Assembly: GCF_000149955.1 (NCBI RefSeq)
Contig: NC_030991.1
Location: 2,041,132-2,105,131, forward strand
Source of the DNA: Fusarium oxysporum f. sp. lycopersici 4287
Lineage: Eukaryota > Ascomycota > Sordariomycetes > Hypocreales > Nectriaceae
DNA length: 64,000 nt
Direction: 5' to 3'
In this document: positions 10,890 to 21,259 of the stretch, one piece after another
Layout of the letters: each line of letters starts with the position of its first letter
How positions within the stretch are numbered: position 1 is the first letter of the stretch
Made by a program: the position numbers and the translations under genes
Notes under the pieces: model-generated
Database searches by the model: none
What the model was told of the DNA's origin: nothing
Seen by the model: the letters and a program-made list of their open reading frames with translations, nothing else

Positions 10890-11849
10890 TATCACTTAAG
10901 GGATTGCTAGTACTTCTATTATAGGCTAAAATAGGTAGGATCCTAAGTATCTATGATTTAGCTCATTTTAATTGGTTGCACCACTCTCTCGTGACCTAGC
11001 CGGAGCTCCTCCACAATTGAAGGGATTAATTACTTATTTATAAAGATCCTAGTTAGTGAGGCTGAAAATTAAGATTGAAAATAGTCAGCTGCCAGCCACA
11101 GCGCATATCTATCCAATTACTCTTGTTGCAAAAGAGGGGTGCTGTATAGTATTTAATTAGCTCGTCTTACTCTGTAGAACTGCGATTCTTAACTCGTTCA
11201 TCGCTGGCCGTTAGCCAAACTTTGTACCAGCCCCGGAACTTCCCGTATCGATTATCCAACGCTAGACACGCCCGCCTATTTGACAGGCTGTCTGGACATT
11301 AGAATCTAACTAGTACTTCCGCTAGCAATCGGCGGTTGACTTAGACTGGTGTCGATGTGTGTATAGACGAAGATCAAGCATGTGGAATCATCGAGCTAAC
11401 CAATAATATCGGCGGTTCAAGATCGATTACGTATTAATATACCTTTACCTCCACGTCCCGTATCCACTAGATGACGGCAAGATGTGGTAGGCTCATGGTG
11501 GATCGAATACGAGCACACCATGCGTCTCACCCACCAGCGAATCCGAGCGCCCGAGACAGTTCCATTGAGCACTTCCCTCAATGACATTGGGCGTCATTTT
11601 GCCCGCAAAACGTCTGTCAAAGCTTATGTAATTGGATTATAATTGACTGCTTGCTTCAGTGGATTGACCCTTTCTTGCACCATCTTCCTCCCCGCTCTGC
11701 ATTGCCGTTGCTGTGATCGCGGGTTGTTCATTTATCAACGCCACAGTCTGAGCTACAATATTCAGACTAGACTCAATATACATCTACCAGCAGTCTCTGT
11801 AATCGACCTAGTGACTACACAGCGGGCAGCATTTACTTGGCTATTGATC
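10890..11849. other. Gene-free interval
   Basis: I see no coding segment of recognisable family, RNA gene or strong repeat in this roughly 960-bp stretch. It is moderately AT-rich near the LINE tail. The last few hundred bases probably hold the promoter of the gene starting at 11850. An open frame extends upstream of that gene to 11643, but it lacks any feature suggesting translation. Confidence 0.4.
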
Positions 11850-13451
11850 ATGGCTTCGCAGCTGATCGCTGATTGGCAGCCCACAATCGATTCCTTTTGG
11901 GACAGATACCTCAGGTATAATGCTAGCCTCAGCGAGGCTGACCAGGCGATGGATAGAGACAGCATAACTATGGTACTCAAGCTTACTGGTCAGGGACACA
12001 TCGAAGAAGCCATTATCGAATGCGGCCACATGTGGCAGAGAGAAAACGAACGCAGAGCTCCCAGCCTCAAGTTTGCACATGGCGGCTGCGACAATCACCC
12101 CGTCATCTGGATTCTGTCCAGGTTATACGGGTCAGTAAAGTATCCGGATCTGTGGGACACATGTGGAAACTACTGCGTCAATCCAGCTTTTCTGATCATG
12201 CAAGGAATGGCTCGGGACCTTCCAACTGATAGCCATGCACTGCTGAAGGCATTTGTCACCGTCACGGTATATTGGCTCAGTGTCAAGAACAATCTGATGA
12301 TCACTGAAACCATGAAGTACGGGACGAGACTTCTCTCTCAAATAGAGGCCATCCCTAATTTTGACAGCCATGTTGCTGTCTCACTGCGGAACTCCTTGGC
12401 TGTTGCTTTTCTCCGGAGCCAGATCGATGGCCTGGGGAAACCAGGTATCGACTCAGACCCAGGATGGAACATTACTTGGACGCAGAGAGAGGCTATCATT
12501 CGTGCATTCCCGAACAGCAGAAACGAAGGTCTCTCTGATCTAGATGGGGAGATGCTACGATTATTCTATAGCTTTATCTACGTCGGTTTGCCACACCAGC
12601 TCGACGATAGCAAAGTGGTAGATGACATGATGCAGCTATATCGCGACCGCGAAGCCGTCTATAGCGAAAGGCATGAAACTTCTATGTCCTTTATTATACC
12701 CCTCCTCAGAGATCTCGTTCAACTCATGAGGAAGGTTCCCGGCCCTCTAGCTACTCAAGAAGAACACGGCTTTATTTACGACCTGGTAGATTTTTGTCTC
12801 GCAAATGGGAAGTACGATCAAGCTCAGGTTCTTGTCCAGGAGTTTATGGCAGTGCCCGGTAGGGTCATTCCCACAGATTCATCGACTAGCAGGGAGGAGT
12901 TTTCAAGTTGGCGTGCTCCCACCCGTTCTGTCCAGGCATTACTGGCACAGGAAGGAACCCCGGGGAGACATTACTACTGGGAAGACAGCCGACTGTACAC
13001 AATATCAATTGGAAAGATTGAAATGTCCCCAGCATACCCAAAGGATCTTTTCCCCAAAGCCCCAGTCAAGGTCACAGCAACGCCAGGGGCAGGCCTTCAA
13101 CTTGAGATATCAGACAAGTATCTGCATGATTGGAGTGGACGCAGTGATTCACAAGGACTGCACGACATTACACAGCGGGTGAAGCGTTCGGAGATATGGC
13201 ATCTCTTGCAAAAACTTGAAATGATGAAAGACTGGAGAATTCTTCTGGGGTTGGATTCGCAGTCGCATCACCCGATGTGTCAAAGGAACCGGCATCCTGA
13301 TTTTCAGGACTCTTTACCGCATGAAGAAGTTTGCAAGGACGATATGTATGGGAAGTCGCATGTTTTTTGGATCTTCAAGGAAGAGTTGATCGAGGCTACC
13401 TTGGCATGTTCCGAACACCACATGGCTGAAGAACCGCGGGACAATTTCTGA
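11850..13451 (+). CDS. Uncharacterised fungal protein, about 533 residues
   Basis: An intronless frame runs from ATG 11850 (MASQLIADWQPTIDSFWDRY) to TGA 13449-13451. The open frame extends 69 codons further upstream to 11643, but that part is low in coding character and includes an unlikely Cys-rich start, so I prefer the internal ATG. No signal peptide or membrane segment stands out. The sequence is rich in Trp, Tyr and acidic residues and seems soluble and helical (SEADQAMDRDSITMVLKLTG; ITETMKYGTRLLSQIEAIPN). I do not recognise a family. The next gene, 80-90 bp downstream on the same strand, could conceivably be further exons of the same locus: a GTATGG near 13345 and an acceptor-like TGTTAG near 13512 would allow it, but this is weak. 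Confidence 0.6.
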   Translation: MASQLIADWQPTIDSFWDRYLRYNASLSEADQAMDRDSITMVLKLTGQGHIEEAIIECGHMWQRENERRAPSLKFAHGGCDNHPVIWILSRLYGSVKYPDLWDTCGNYCVNPAFLIMQGMARDLPTDSHALLKAFVTVTVYWLSVKNNLMITETMKYGTRLLSQIEAIPNFDSHVAVSLRNSLAVAFLRSQIDGLGKPGIDSDPGWNITWTQREAIIRAFPNSRNEGLSDLDGEMLRLFYSFIYVGLPHQLDDSKVVDDMMQLYRDREAVYSERHETSMSFIIPLLRDLVQLMRKVPGPLATQEEHGFIYDLVDFCLANGKYDQAQVLVQEFMAVPGRVIPTDSSTSREEFSSWRAPTRSVQALLAQEGTPGRHYYWEDSRLYTISIGKIEMSPAYPKDLFPKAPVKVTATPGAGLQLEISDKYLHDWSGRSDSQGLHDITQRVKRSEIWHLLQKLEMMKDWRILLGLDSQSHHPMCQRNRHPDFQDSLPHEEVCKDDMYGKSHVFWIFKEELIEATLACSEHHMAEEPRDNF

Positions 13452-13533
13452 CTTTGCAATCTAGGACATCAGAGAACCCTATACCTACGTATATCGATTC
13501 TTGAATGTTAGCGGCATCGGAGATCCAAGTTGG

Positions 13534-14260
13534 ATGGCTTTGAAATTCCCGCAGAAGGATGGCACGGACGGGAACCGGCCATCTACCTGCCAGCACGGAA
13601 CATGTTCCTATCCGAGAGAACTATCGTACGGATACAAGGGAAATATTCAACAGGACCTGGACATGGAGAAATTGAGAATGCAGTACGCTGTCAGCGACGG
13701 ATTCGGGACAGAGGACAACAATGGAGCAAGCCCGACAATCAAATTGGCAGTCCCAGTGATTCCTTATGGCCATTTCGAGAGATCAAGATCTTACAGATGT
13801 GGAATGACATACAGGGAATACTTCGACATGCTGAAAGAAAATCTCTTGGGCGGTAAGCAATCCTCCGATCCGATTATTCACCGGCAGAAAGCGATTTTGC
13901 ATAGTCAGCCAAAATCTATTCTTCCAGTCTGGGATCTGATTCGGTCAGAAGAGGTACGTCCTATTTTGCATCGGAGGCGATGGGTAGTTTTTCTAGAGCT
14001 GATTTGCGCTATAGACCTCTGATTCCAGCAAGGTAAACGACCTCGATCTTTCGTTCACCCAAGGCTTCTTCAATGGAATTCCATCGGGCACAGTTGTTCT
14101 CAATGCAACTGGGAACGAGCACTCCTACGGATTAGTGTCCACTGCCTGGCAGGAGTGGAAGACGTATATCCTTCACCCCGTTCCCAGCGAAGTTCTCACG
14201 AAAGCCAAGATCTCAAATATAGCGTCTTCTAACGTCCTTGGATACATAATGGGGAGCTAG
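13534..14260 (+). CDS. Uncharacterised spliced gene
   Basis: The last exon is convincing: 14015-14260 encodes TSDSSKVNDLDLSFTQGFFN to ASSNVLGYIMGS, ending TAG. It is joined in phase 0 to an upstream exon ending at 13953 by a 61-nt intron (GTACGT..CTATAG, 13954-14014). Upstream there are two readings. Frame A runs from ATG 13534 straight into 13953. Frame B (from about 13530; REPAIYLPARNMFLSERTIV) stops exactly at a GGTAAG donor and re-enters the same downstream frame if 13853-13904 (52 nt) is spliced. Both look protein-like, so the N-terminal half is unsettled; alternative splicing or a frameshift are possible. No family is recognised. Confidence 0.45.
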
Positions 14261-14466
14261 ACAACACAAGATCTCTCACAGCAGGCGGCAGGTATTCGTC
14301 TGCTGGTAATGGAAGCAGAGTTGAGATTACACGGACAACGCGTCAACTTCGCAATGAATCCTTGTCTGTACCTTGGAAATTCGAAGATATGTAAGAAGCA
14401 CACAAAGTCCAGCAGCATCTTTTAGATCTTCATCCTGATAACTGTGACGCCATGTAGTATCAAGCT

Positions 14467-14880
14467 ATGAACAACGCATCTTTTGCGGCCGTCTTAACCC
14501 TACCCTCTTCCGGTACGCCCCCCCCCCCCCCCCCCCAAANNNNNNNNNNNNNNNNNNNNNNNNNNNNNNNNNNNNNNNNNNNNNNNNNNNNNNNNNNNNN
14601 NNNNNNNNNNNNNNNNNNNNNNNNNNNNNNNNNNNNNNNACCGGCGAAGAGACTAAAACGGAAGCGGGAACCGGATTTCCAATTCCTTTATACTCCTCCA
14701 AGCAATCAACCTTCGCAAGACATGGGGTTTACAGACAGCCCGACAGAGCCGTATAGCAGCGACGAATTTTGGGACGAGATGATGGCTCGTGAAGTGTGGG
14801 ATAGGATGATTGAGAAGCAACGAAAAGTGGAGCCATCCGATCCCCCTGCTGAGGAGCTCTCCATGGTGCTATCAGAGTGA
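14467..14880 (+). CDS. Hypothetical ORF interrupted by an assembly gap
   Basis: Before the gap the frame reads MNNASFAAVLTLPSSGTPPP. After it, from 14640, it reads PAKRLKRKREPDFQFLYTPP and then an acidic C-terminal region (SDEFWDEMMAREVWDRMIEK) to TGA at 14878-14880. The basic KRLKRKRE could be a nuclear localisation signal. Because the gap is of unknown true length and lies in a C homopolymer, the two parts may not be in one frame. Only the C-terminal half (14640-14880) has coding character. No family is recognised. Confidence 0.35.
   Translation: MNNASFAAVLTLPSSGTPPPPPPQXXXXXXXXXXXXXXXXXXXXXXXXXXXXXXXXXXPAKRLKRKREPDFQFLYTPPSNQPSQDMGFTDSPTEPYSSDEFWDEMMAREVWDRMIEKQRKVEPSDPPAEELSMVLSE
14540..14639. 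other. Assembly gap (100 N)
   Basis: Exactly 100 N follow a run of C at about 14519-14536. A round number of N usually marks a gap of unknown size, and the homopolymer probably caused the break. Confidence 0.97.
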
Positions 14881-15480
14881 AGAGCAAAGGAGGCAGGACT
14901 GGGATAGTGCAAGGGGGATTAATGGACTTGTTTTTGCAAAGGTAAATAGTTTATAGCTTAACGTACACAATAAGCATGCTGATTAAAAATCCCTTAACCT
15001 TACATCTAACTATCTAATTAATTGATTCTTAACTAAATATTATGTCTCAATTTAATAAAGAGGCTTAAATCCTTCTTACACTTCAGGCATATTGGGCAAA
15101 CCTAAAATTAAATCTGTAATAAGCTGTAAAGGTCTATAATGTTAACTTCTTAACCCTCTATACTTAATATAACAGTATCTCTATATATAGCAATTAAGTT
15201 CTAAAGTTATAGAAACTGAGCTATCTAAAGGAATAAGTTATAGTTCAGTATATCCTTAATTTAAATTTATATAGATTTCCTCTAAGGGAGAATAGACAAG
15301 CTTATGCCATAGCCAGCATTGCAGTCTCGAAGATCGACAATCTTAATAGCGGCGGGAACAGTGTCTCAGTGGAAACTTGAACCAGTGAAGAAATTTCCCG
15401 CTTTGCTACATTGAAAATTGTAAAAGCCGCTTGCCTCACTTGCAAACAAGTCAGTCTCAGATCCAGGAGAGAGTCCGATT
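14881..15480. other. AT-rich gene-free interval
   Basis: From about 14940 to 15300 the sequence is strongly AT-rich with many TA dinucleotides and no frame of note, as expected of old repeats mutated by RIP. Base composition becomes ordinary again at about 15310. Confidence 0.5.
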
Positions 15481-15647
15481 ATGCATTTTAACGGAAACGG
15501 TTTGGCTGTAAGGTCGAAGAAAGAAGCCTTAGCGCGTCATAGTTGCCAGGTGAAGCTTTTGTACAGGGCGCTACTGGGGGACTGGGCTATACCTACCCAG
15601 GAGCGGGGCGGGATGACAGACCTCGCGCAATGGTCAAGACGCTTTCC

Positions 15648-15717
15648 TTTGTCATCTTACTTTATTGGCATGCAGATGTTAAGAAAGTAGCCCTAATTAC
15701 ACCAATCTTAACAATTG
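15648..15717. repeat. Dispersed 65-70-bp repeat, copy 1
   Basis: CTTTGTCATCTTACTTTATT and the following bases (GGCATGCAGATGTTAAGAAA and so on) recur at 51986-52057 with a handful of differences. Within the repeat, TGTTAAGAAAG and TCTTAACA are inverted relative to each other, so it can fold. Similarity stops sharply on both sides. It may be the end of a transposon or a solo remnant. The flanking 15481-15960 region holds open but unrecognised reading frames. Confidence 0.55.
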
Positions 15718-16292
15718 CACCTACTCAAGCTACTGAAGTTCGCGATGAAGCCTTGGTCAGTTGGAGGAGGGCTCGTAATAAATTCTGCTCGAATTGCCAG
15801 TGGCAGTGAGCTGGCCCATCATCTGCGTGATATTTCCACTTGGATGAAACGTCTAGGCTAGGATGACGCCTTTGCTAACACATCCAAGCATCCTCTCAGC
15901 CTCCAGGAGTATCGTCGTGCGTTCTATCTTGCGACAACTCTAAGAGTTGGAGCAGCCTCACGGTTTGTCCATTTTGTAATACGCAGTTCTCATTGCCCAT
16001 GTATTCGAACGATACGACCGGCACAAGGAATGACATATAAAACAATCCAATGATGGTTCAAGCTGTACCGAAACATCCGGCGTGAAGACACGACAGGAAG
16101 AAAGAGGCGCAAGAAAGCAAGATGCGATAGGCCGAGCGAACGATCGAAAGCATAAAGCATACAAAAAGAAACAAACGAAAAAGAAAAAGGCGAGGAAACT
16201 CACTCCTAGGTCACCTCTATACAGTTATAGCAACGCCGACATAATGTTGGCTTGCAAAGTGGTAACTATTCTCGCTTAAGAGCACACCATGC

Positions 16293-17150
16293 CTAGATAA
16301 GGACAAACGAAAGGATAACACAACAGGAGAGTATCACCCCCATCCCTACCCGCTGGTTCCTGCAGCTTCCTGCTCCATCAGCCTCCGTCGCACCTGGGGA
16401 ATCCTCCCCGGTGGAGGACGGCCCTCCGTCCAAGGCTTCCGTAGGAGGATAGGGCCCCTTGCAGCCACCAGCACCCGTAGCGACGTCGTTCTCCCCGTCT
16501 TCGGTGCAGTGACTTCGCCGCGGATCCACGCATTCGGAGAGCAGCGACTCACCATCGATGCCAATGTCAGGGTAACCGACCGGAACAGCTTCGGCGTTGA
16601 AATACACGTCGCATCGAGATGTTGTGACGGCCTGTCCGCCCAGGTTGGTGCTGATAGTAGAGACATAAGTCGTGACAAGCTCGACCAGACTCGAGTCTGT
16701 TGCCTGGTCCGTCAAGGAGTCTGGCAGACTGACGCCGATCGAATCGGTGTAAGTAAACTTGGTCTTGGTGCAGCTGGATGGATTGGATACTACCGCCTTG
16801 GCGTAGTAGTGCGTCTCGATAGAGGGTTCTGTTCTTGGGGCCGAGGAGCCAGAGGTTGAGGTAGGGAGGGCGGCAGACGTCGGAAGGCGGACCTCGATGG
16901 TAGTGACATCAACCACGGCGCGTCCGTCACCATTTTCGGTAGCCACGAAGTAGTCGGTGCGGCTGATGGTCCGCTCGGTCACGGGGGAGACGGTGAGAGG
17001 CGCCGTGAGCTCAACAGTCTCGGTCTGGTTATAATCAGGCACGATTTCTGTCGTGATGGAACGAACGACGACATAGTAGGTCGTGTCCCACGCGATAGAC
17101 AGGCGTGCCAAAGCCAGGGGTAGAATGAGCGTCCTGAGCGGTGACAACAT
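16293..17150 (-). CDS. Secreted, probably GPI-anchored surface protein
   Basis: The 285-residue protein begins MLSPLRTLILPLALARLSIA, a typical signal peptide. The middle is rich in Thr/Ser/Val (for example TAPLTVSPVTERTISRTDYF) and has several Cys. The protein ends with a small-residue region (GATEADGAGS) followed by a hydrophobic tail VGMGVILSCCVILSFVLI with no residues after it, the standard layout for GPI anchoring. I chose the Met at 17150 because it starts the signal peptide; the frame is open upstream to 17429 but without signal-like sequence. Function is not evident. By analogy it would sit at the cell wall or plasma membrane. No catalytic motif is visible and no neighbour hints at its role. 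Confidence 0.75.
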   Translation of the reverse strand: MLSPLRTLILPLALARLSIAWDTTYYVVVRSITTEIVPDYNQTETVELTAPLTVSPVTERTISRTDYFVATENGDGRAVVDVTTIEVRLPTSAALPTSTSGSSAPRTEPSIETHYYAKAVVSNPSSCTKTKFTYTDSIGVSLPDSLTDQATDSSLVELVTTYVSTISTNLGGQAVTTSRCDVYFNAEAVPVGYPDIGIDGESLLSECVDPRRSHCTEDGENDVATGAGGCKGPYPPTEALDGGPSSTGEDSPGATEADGAGSCRNQRVGMGVILSCCVILSFVLI

Positions 17151-17558
17151 TGTGTCGAAGGTTGTCACAAATCTACAAACGCACAAATGCCAATTGCGCC
17201 ATGATAAAGGCTGTTTCGTACCCACATGCCTATTATATATGTAAGTTAATACTCGACTTGAAACCACAAAATTGAGAGCAAGGGCCGGGCCAGGGCGACC
17301 AACACTAGCAATGCAGGGTGTTACATATGTGCCTTGCCATTCTATACGTGGCTCCAGGGAAAATTGACATGGGTCAATAATTGTAATAAACCAGAGCCTG
17401 CGACGCCAATCCCGCCACGACCAGATCAAGAGAAGCTCCCTTATTAAGACATGCCCAAGCGCGCACCAGATCAGTAACCGTTGTGGCCTAAGTTCGAGAT
17501 TTAAGATGGCGTCGTCGGATGATGTTTACGCAGACGCAAATTTGTAATCGCCTACCGG

Positions 17559-17567
17559 CAAGCTGAC
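17559..17567. repeat. MULE target-site duplication, left copy
   Basis: CAAGCTGAC directly precedes the left terminal repeat and is repeated exactly at 20508-20516 after the right terminal repeat. Confidence 0.93.
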
Positions 17568-17665
17568 GGGCGTCAATAGGTGCGCACCTGGATGCGCACG
17601 TAAGTGTCACGTGTTGCGCACCCGGTGCGTCTGTAAGGGAGTTATGTAAGCCCAACACCCTTGTA
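17568..17665 (+). repeat. MULE left terminal inverted repeat (98 bp)
   Basis: It matches the reverse complement of 20410-20507 with a single mismatch. It contains GC-rich sub-palindromes such as GGTGCGCACC near its outer end. Confidence 0.95.
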
Positions 17666-17736
17666 GCTACCCCTTTCCCGTTGATAAAGAGCCTCACTTC
17701 GCCGCGCAACGATCTACTCAAATCATCTCTCCTAGA

Positions 17737-20283
17737 ATGAATCCAGTTACAGCTACTCGTCAATTTTCTGATGACTGCCTGCCTCCTGAACGCGAGTATG
17801 GCTCTCGGGAAGCCCTACACGCCGCGATCAATGCATGGGCAGCTCCCAGGGGCTATGCGTTTGTCACTGGGAAGTCGAAGAAAACAGAGAGCGGCAGACG
17901 AATTGTTTTCTTCAGCTGTGACCGTGGAGGAGCACCTCCAAAGGCCTCGGGCGTACGGCAACGGTCAACTACAACACGGCGTACAGGGTGTCAATTCTCA
18001 GTCCTTGCGAAGGAGGCCTTGGATAAGACAACGTGGCGCCTTACACACCGTCCTGGCAGCGAGTTTGCCCATCACAACCACGAGCCAAGCACAAGCATGT
18101 CTGCACATCCAGTCCATCGTCAACTATCCAATGCAGATAGGTCAACTATTAACAACCTTGCAAACGCTGGTGTAGCACCGAAAGAGATCAGGTCCTACCT
18201 ACGTCAGAACACAGAGTCTCATGCCACCCAGCAAGACATCTACAACTGCATTGCACAAGGCAAACGAGACCAGAAGAAGGGCCAGAGCACAATCCAAGCT
18301 CTTGCTAATGAGCTTGAGGCTGAGGGTTTCTGGAGTCGAATACGCTTCGACGAGGATGGTCGGGTTACAGCTGTGTTGTTTGACCACCCAGAGTCGCTAA
18401 CATACCTTAAGTCATACCCGGATATACTTATATTGGACTGCACATATAAGACAAACAAGTATAGGATGCCTCTTCTCGATATCGTCGGTGTTGATGCCTG
18501 TCAACGATCATTCTGCATCGCCTTCGCCTTCCTCAGCGGCGAGGAGGAGAAGGACTACATCTGGGCGTTAGATCGGCTACGTTCAATGTACGAAGCCTGT
18601 AGCGCAAGGCTGCCATCTGTGATCCTTACAGACCGCTGTCTGGCCTGCATGAATGCGGTATCTCATTGTTTCCCGGCTGCAGTATCGCTTCTATGCCTTT
18701 GGCATGCCAACAAGGCAGTCCTGCGTTACTGCCAGCCAAGCTTTATGCGTCATAACGATGCGGCTCAAAAGCCTCAAGGCCACCAAGAGTGGAAGGACTT
18801 CTACGGAAGATGGCATGAGCTCGTGGCATCGGCAAATGAGGAGACATTTGAAGACAGGCTTCAGCAGCTCAAAGAGCGCTATGCTTCAGCTCACGCCCGG
18901 GAGGTCGCCTACATCATCGAAACATGGCTTGACCTCTACAAAACAAAGCTCGTGAAAGCTTGGGTTGATCGGTATCTTCACTTTGAGAATGTGGTTACAT
19001 CTCGAGGCGAGGGTATTCATCAGCTCATCAAGGTGTACCTTGATACTTCCCAGCTAGATCTCTTTGAGGCCTGGAGGGCTATCAAGCTGGCGATACTTAA
19101 CCAAGTAGCTGAGCTCCGAGCAAACCAGGCGAAGCAGCAAATCCGAACACCCATAGAACTCTCAGGGAGTCTATACAGCATCATACGAGGCTGGGTATCT
19201 CACGAGGCATTGCGGAAGGTTGAGGCGCAGAGAAAGCGGCTCCAACAGGACAGACTCCCTGCCTGCACAGGAGTCTTCTCAGCAACGCTTGGGCTCCCTT
19301 GCGCTCACACAATTGAGCCTCTTCTACAACAAGCCCAGCCGCTTCAACTACACCACTTCCATACGCATTGGCATCTTCAACGAGAAGGAAACCCTCAATT
19401 GCTCATAGAGCCCCGCCGTCAGTTCGATCAGGTGCCAGCTACGTCAACATTGCCGAAGACTAGCACTCAGCGCGAGCCATGTGCATTTGAGATCGTCGAA
19501 CAAGCATCACAGACGAGAGCCAACCCCAAATGTTCAAGATGTCATACACAGGGCCACAGGATGAGCTCAAAGGCATGCCCATTGCGATATGCGCATCTTG
19601 TATCTCCCTCAGCTTCTACAGCGCCCCCAAATACGCTGCCGCCATCGACTACACCAAGTTCGGCTCAACAGCCAGTTCCCGATCCATCCTTATGCTCAAT
19701 TTTGCCACAGCAGCAGGTAGCGCCGCCAGCGGCACTATGTGATCAAGAGATGGTGCCGTCCCCGCCAGATATAATAGCACTGCCATCCTCATCAGCGGAT
19801 GTACCTCCACCACCAGATATGCCGCCATCGGTACCAGCGTCTGGGCCAGACATACGCTATGATGACCCTCGTGCTATATATGATCGATATATTGCAGCAC
19901 GGATGGCATGGTATAACAAGCTGCCTCGAGGTAGCTTAAAGACTAACCAGGAATATCGAAAGGCAATGGGCCTCCCTCAACGCTACGATAAGACAAGTTA
20001 CAGCTGGTGTTTGGATTATAAGCAGATGGGTAAGCGATGCACATCAACGATACCTGGACGGGAGTGGACTAAGGAGGAGATGATGGCGTACTTGGATTGG
20101 ACCAGGGTAGAAGATGAACGTGTGGAGAGGCAAGTCGCCCAGGAGATGGGCGACAACCCTCTGGCGAACAGGCGAACAGGCATGAAGGAGATTTGGAAGA
20201 GGGTTGAGCAGGACATGATCGACCAACAAGCTCTGTACTCGAACGATAAACTGGCTGAAGACTGTATCATAGTTACTGCTTAG
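17737..20283 (+). CDS. MULE transposase
   Basis: This 848-residue protein is uninterrupted. The N-terminus has a FAR1/WRKY-GCM1-like zinc-binding DNA-binding region (YGSREALHAAINAWAAPRGY, about 26-45; FFSCDRGG following). The MULE catalytic domain follows, with the first Asp in LILDCTYKTNKY (about 234) and the second in VILTDRCLACMNA (about 299), then the C/H motif SLLCLWHANKAV. A CCHC zinc knuckle lies at about 599 (CSRCHTQGHRMSSKACP), then a Pro/Ser-rich linker and a C-terminal helical Myb-like stretch (WTKEEMMAYLDWTRVEDE). It would cut and reinsert the element at 9-bp staggered sites. The start is the first ATG, 72 bp inside the left terminal repeat. A decayed relative lies at 56250-56910. 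Confidence 0.92.
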   Translation: MNPVTATRQFSDDCLPPEREYGSREALHAAINAWAAPRGYAFVTGKSKKTESGRRIVFFSCDRGGAPPKASGVRQRSTTTRRTGCQFSVLAKEALDKTTWRLTHRPGSEFAHHNHEPSTSMSAHPVHRQLSNADRSTINNLANAGVAPKEIRSYLRQNTESHATQQDIYNCIAQGKRDQKKGQSTIQALANELEAEGFWSRIRFDEDGRVTAVLFDHPESLTYLKSYPDILILDCTYKTNKYRMPLLDIVGVDACQRSFCIAFAFLSGEEEKDYIWALDRLRSMYEACSARLPSVILTDRCLACMNAVSHCFPAAVSLLCLWHANKAVLRYCQPSFMRHNDAAQKPQGHQEWKDFYGRWHELVASANEETFEDRLQQLKERYASAHAREVAYIIETWLDLYKTKLVKAWVDRYLHFENVVTSRGEGIHQLIKVYLDTSQLDLFEAWRAIKLAILNQVAELRANQAKQQIRTPIELSGSLYSIIRGWVSHEALRKVEAQRKRLQQDRLPACTGVFSATLGLPCAHTIEPLLQQAQPLQLHHFHTHWHLQREGNPQLLIEPRRQFDQVPATSTLPKTSTQREPCAFEIVEQASQTRANPKCSRCHTQGHRMSSKACPLRYAHLVSPSASTAPPNTLPPSTTPSSAQQPVPDPSLCSILPQQQVAPPAALCDQEMVPSPPDIIALPSSSADVPPPPDMPPSVPASGPDIRYDDPRAIYDRYIAARMAWYNKLPRGSLKTNQEYRKAMGLPQRYDKTSYSWCLDYKQMGKRCTSTIPGREWTKEEMMAYLDWTRVEDERVERQVAQEMGDNPLANRRTGMKEIWKRVEQDMIDQQALYSNDKLAEDCIIVTA

Positions 20284-20409
20284 ATTATTATTAACGCCTA
20301 CATTACTTATATCCCAATTATGGCACCGTGAGAAAAAATCTGTATAGCAGAGCAGTTCGTCATCTAGAGATTAGAAGCAATACAATAAAATACAATAGGC
20401 TGGCTGGCA

Positions 20410-20507
20410 TACAAGGGTGTTGGGCTTACATAACTCCCTTACAGACGCACCGGGTGCGCAACACGTGACACTTACGTGCGCATCCAGGTGCGCACCTATT
20501 GGCGCCC
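20410..20507 (-). repeat. MULE right terminal inverted repeat (98 bp)
   Basis: It is the inverted partner of 17568-17665 and is followed by the 9-bp duplication at 20508-20516. Confidence 0.95.
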
Positions 20508-20516
20508 CAAGCTGAC

Positions 20517-21259
20517 GACATTATTAGTAAGCGTGCTTCCGGAAATTGCATCAGTCCCGGCCTAACATGCCTGCATTTACGTACTCAGTCGCACCAATTA
20601 CAATCCATTGGCCATTGGCAAGGCAGAATTTAAGGATTTTATCATAAAGCGTTCTTCGCCCGTAACGGATTCAGTGGGGGTTTGTGGCGGCTGTTCTGAA
20701 ACAGCGGAGAAACATCCCTTGCAAAAGAATCCTGGTGCTAGGCACGAACAACCTTGCTGCAGGCCGCTTGGAGCGGTTGGACTGTGACCGCACCATTTGT
20801 TGCTCGCGATGCTGGTGGCCGCCTCGGCCTCGTTGTTCGGAAATTGTACTATTTCTCAGCTTAATTGGAGCTATTTCCCTCTTGGATCTTTGATAGAGCT
20901 TGCAAATCCACTAACAGGATATGTCTAGAAACGTTTACAGAAAGCTCCTTTGGCCCTCCGTTCATTGCAGCGAATTTAAATCGTCGAATCTTGAATAACC
21001 AAAATTTTCCCAGATTGCAATCTGGTAGACGGATTCGCCAGACCAGACCGGCCTTTCAGTCTGAGATTGCTGAAGTTCTCCGGTCGGGTGACCTGCGCCC
21101 ACATAGTCCAAGAATACCTGAAACGTGGTTTGCGACATGATCGACATCAGATCATTGCCCTTCCTCCAGACGGAGGGAATGATATGGGTATCTGAGACCG
21201 CTAGGCGTTTCATCCTTCGGACAATCTTTACCCGACTCGGATAAGCCCTATTTGCACGG
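20517..21259. other. Interval between two transposons, no clear gene
   Basis: Short ORFs occur on both strands. The most protein-like is on the minus strand at 20962-21213 (VFLDYVGAGHPTGELQQSQT), which could be a stray exon. I cannot assign it. Confidence 0.35.

Larger units (their letters stand above)
17568..20507 (+). mobile_element. Intact MULE-type DNA transposon, 2940 bp
   Basis: The ends are 98-bp inverted repeats, 17568-17665 and 20410-20507, differing at only one position (T at 17573 against C in the other arm). The outermost bases are GGGCG(T/C)CAATAGGTGCGC. They are flanked by an exact 9-bp direct duplication, CAAGCTGAC, at 17559-17567 and 20508-20516, the length expected for Mutator-like elements. 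One long ORF fills the interior. Near-identical ends, an intact ORF and a clean duplication indicate a young, possibly active insertion. It sits between the surface-protein gene and the piggyBac-like element and interrupts no gene that I can see. Confidence 0.95.

Noticed and set aside
11643..11849. N-terminal extension of the 533-residue protein
   Set aside because: The segment is Cys/Leu-rich without a proper signal peptide or conserved look, and a good ATG lies at 11850.
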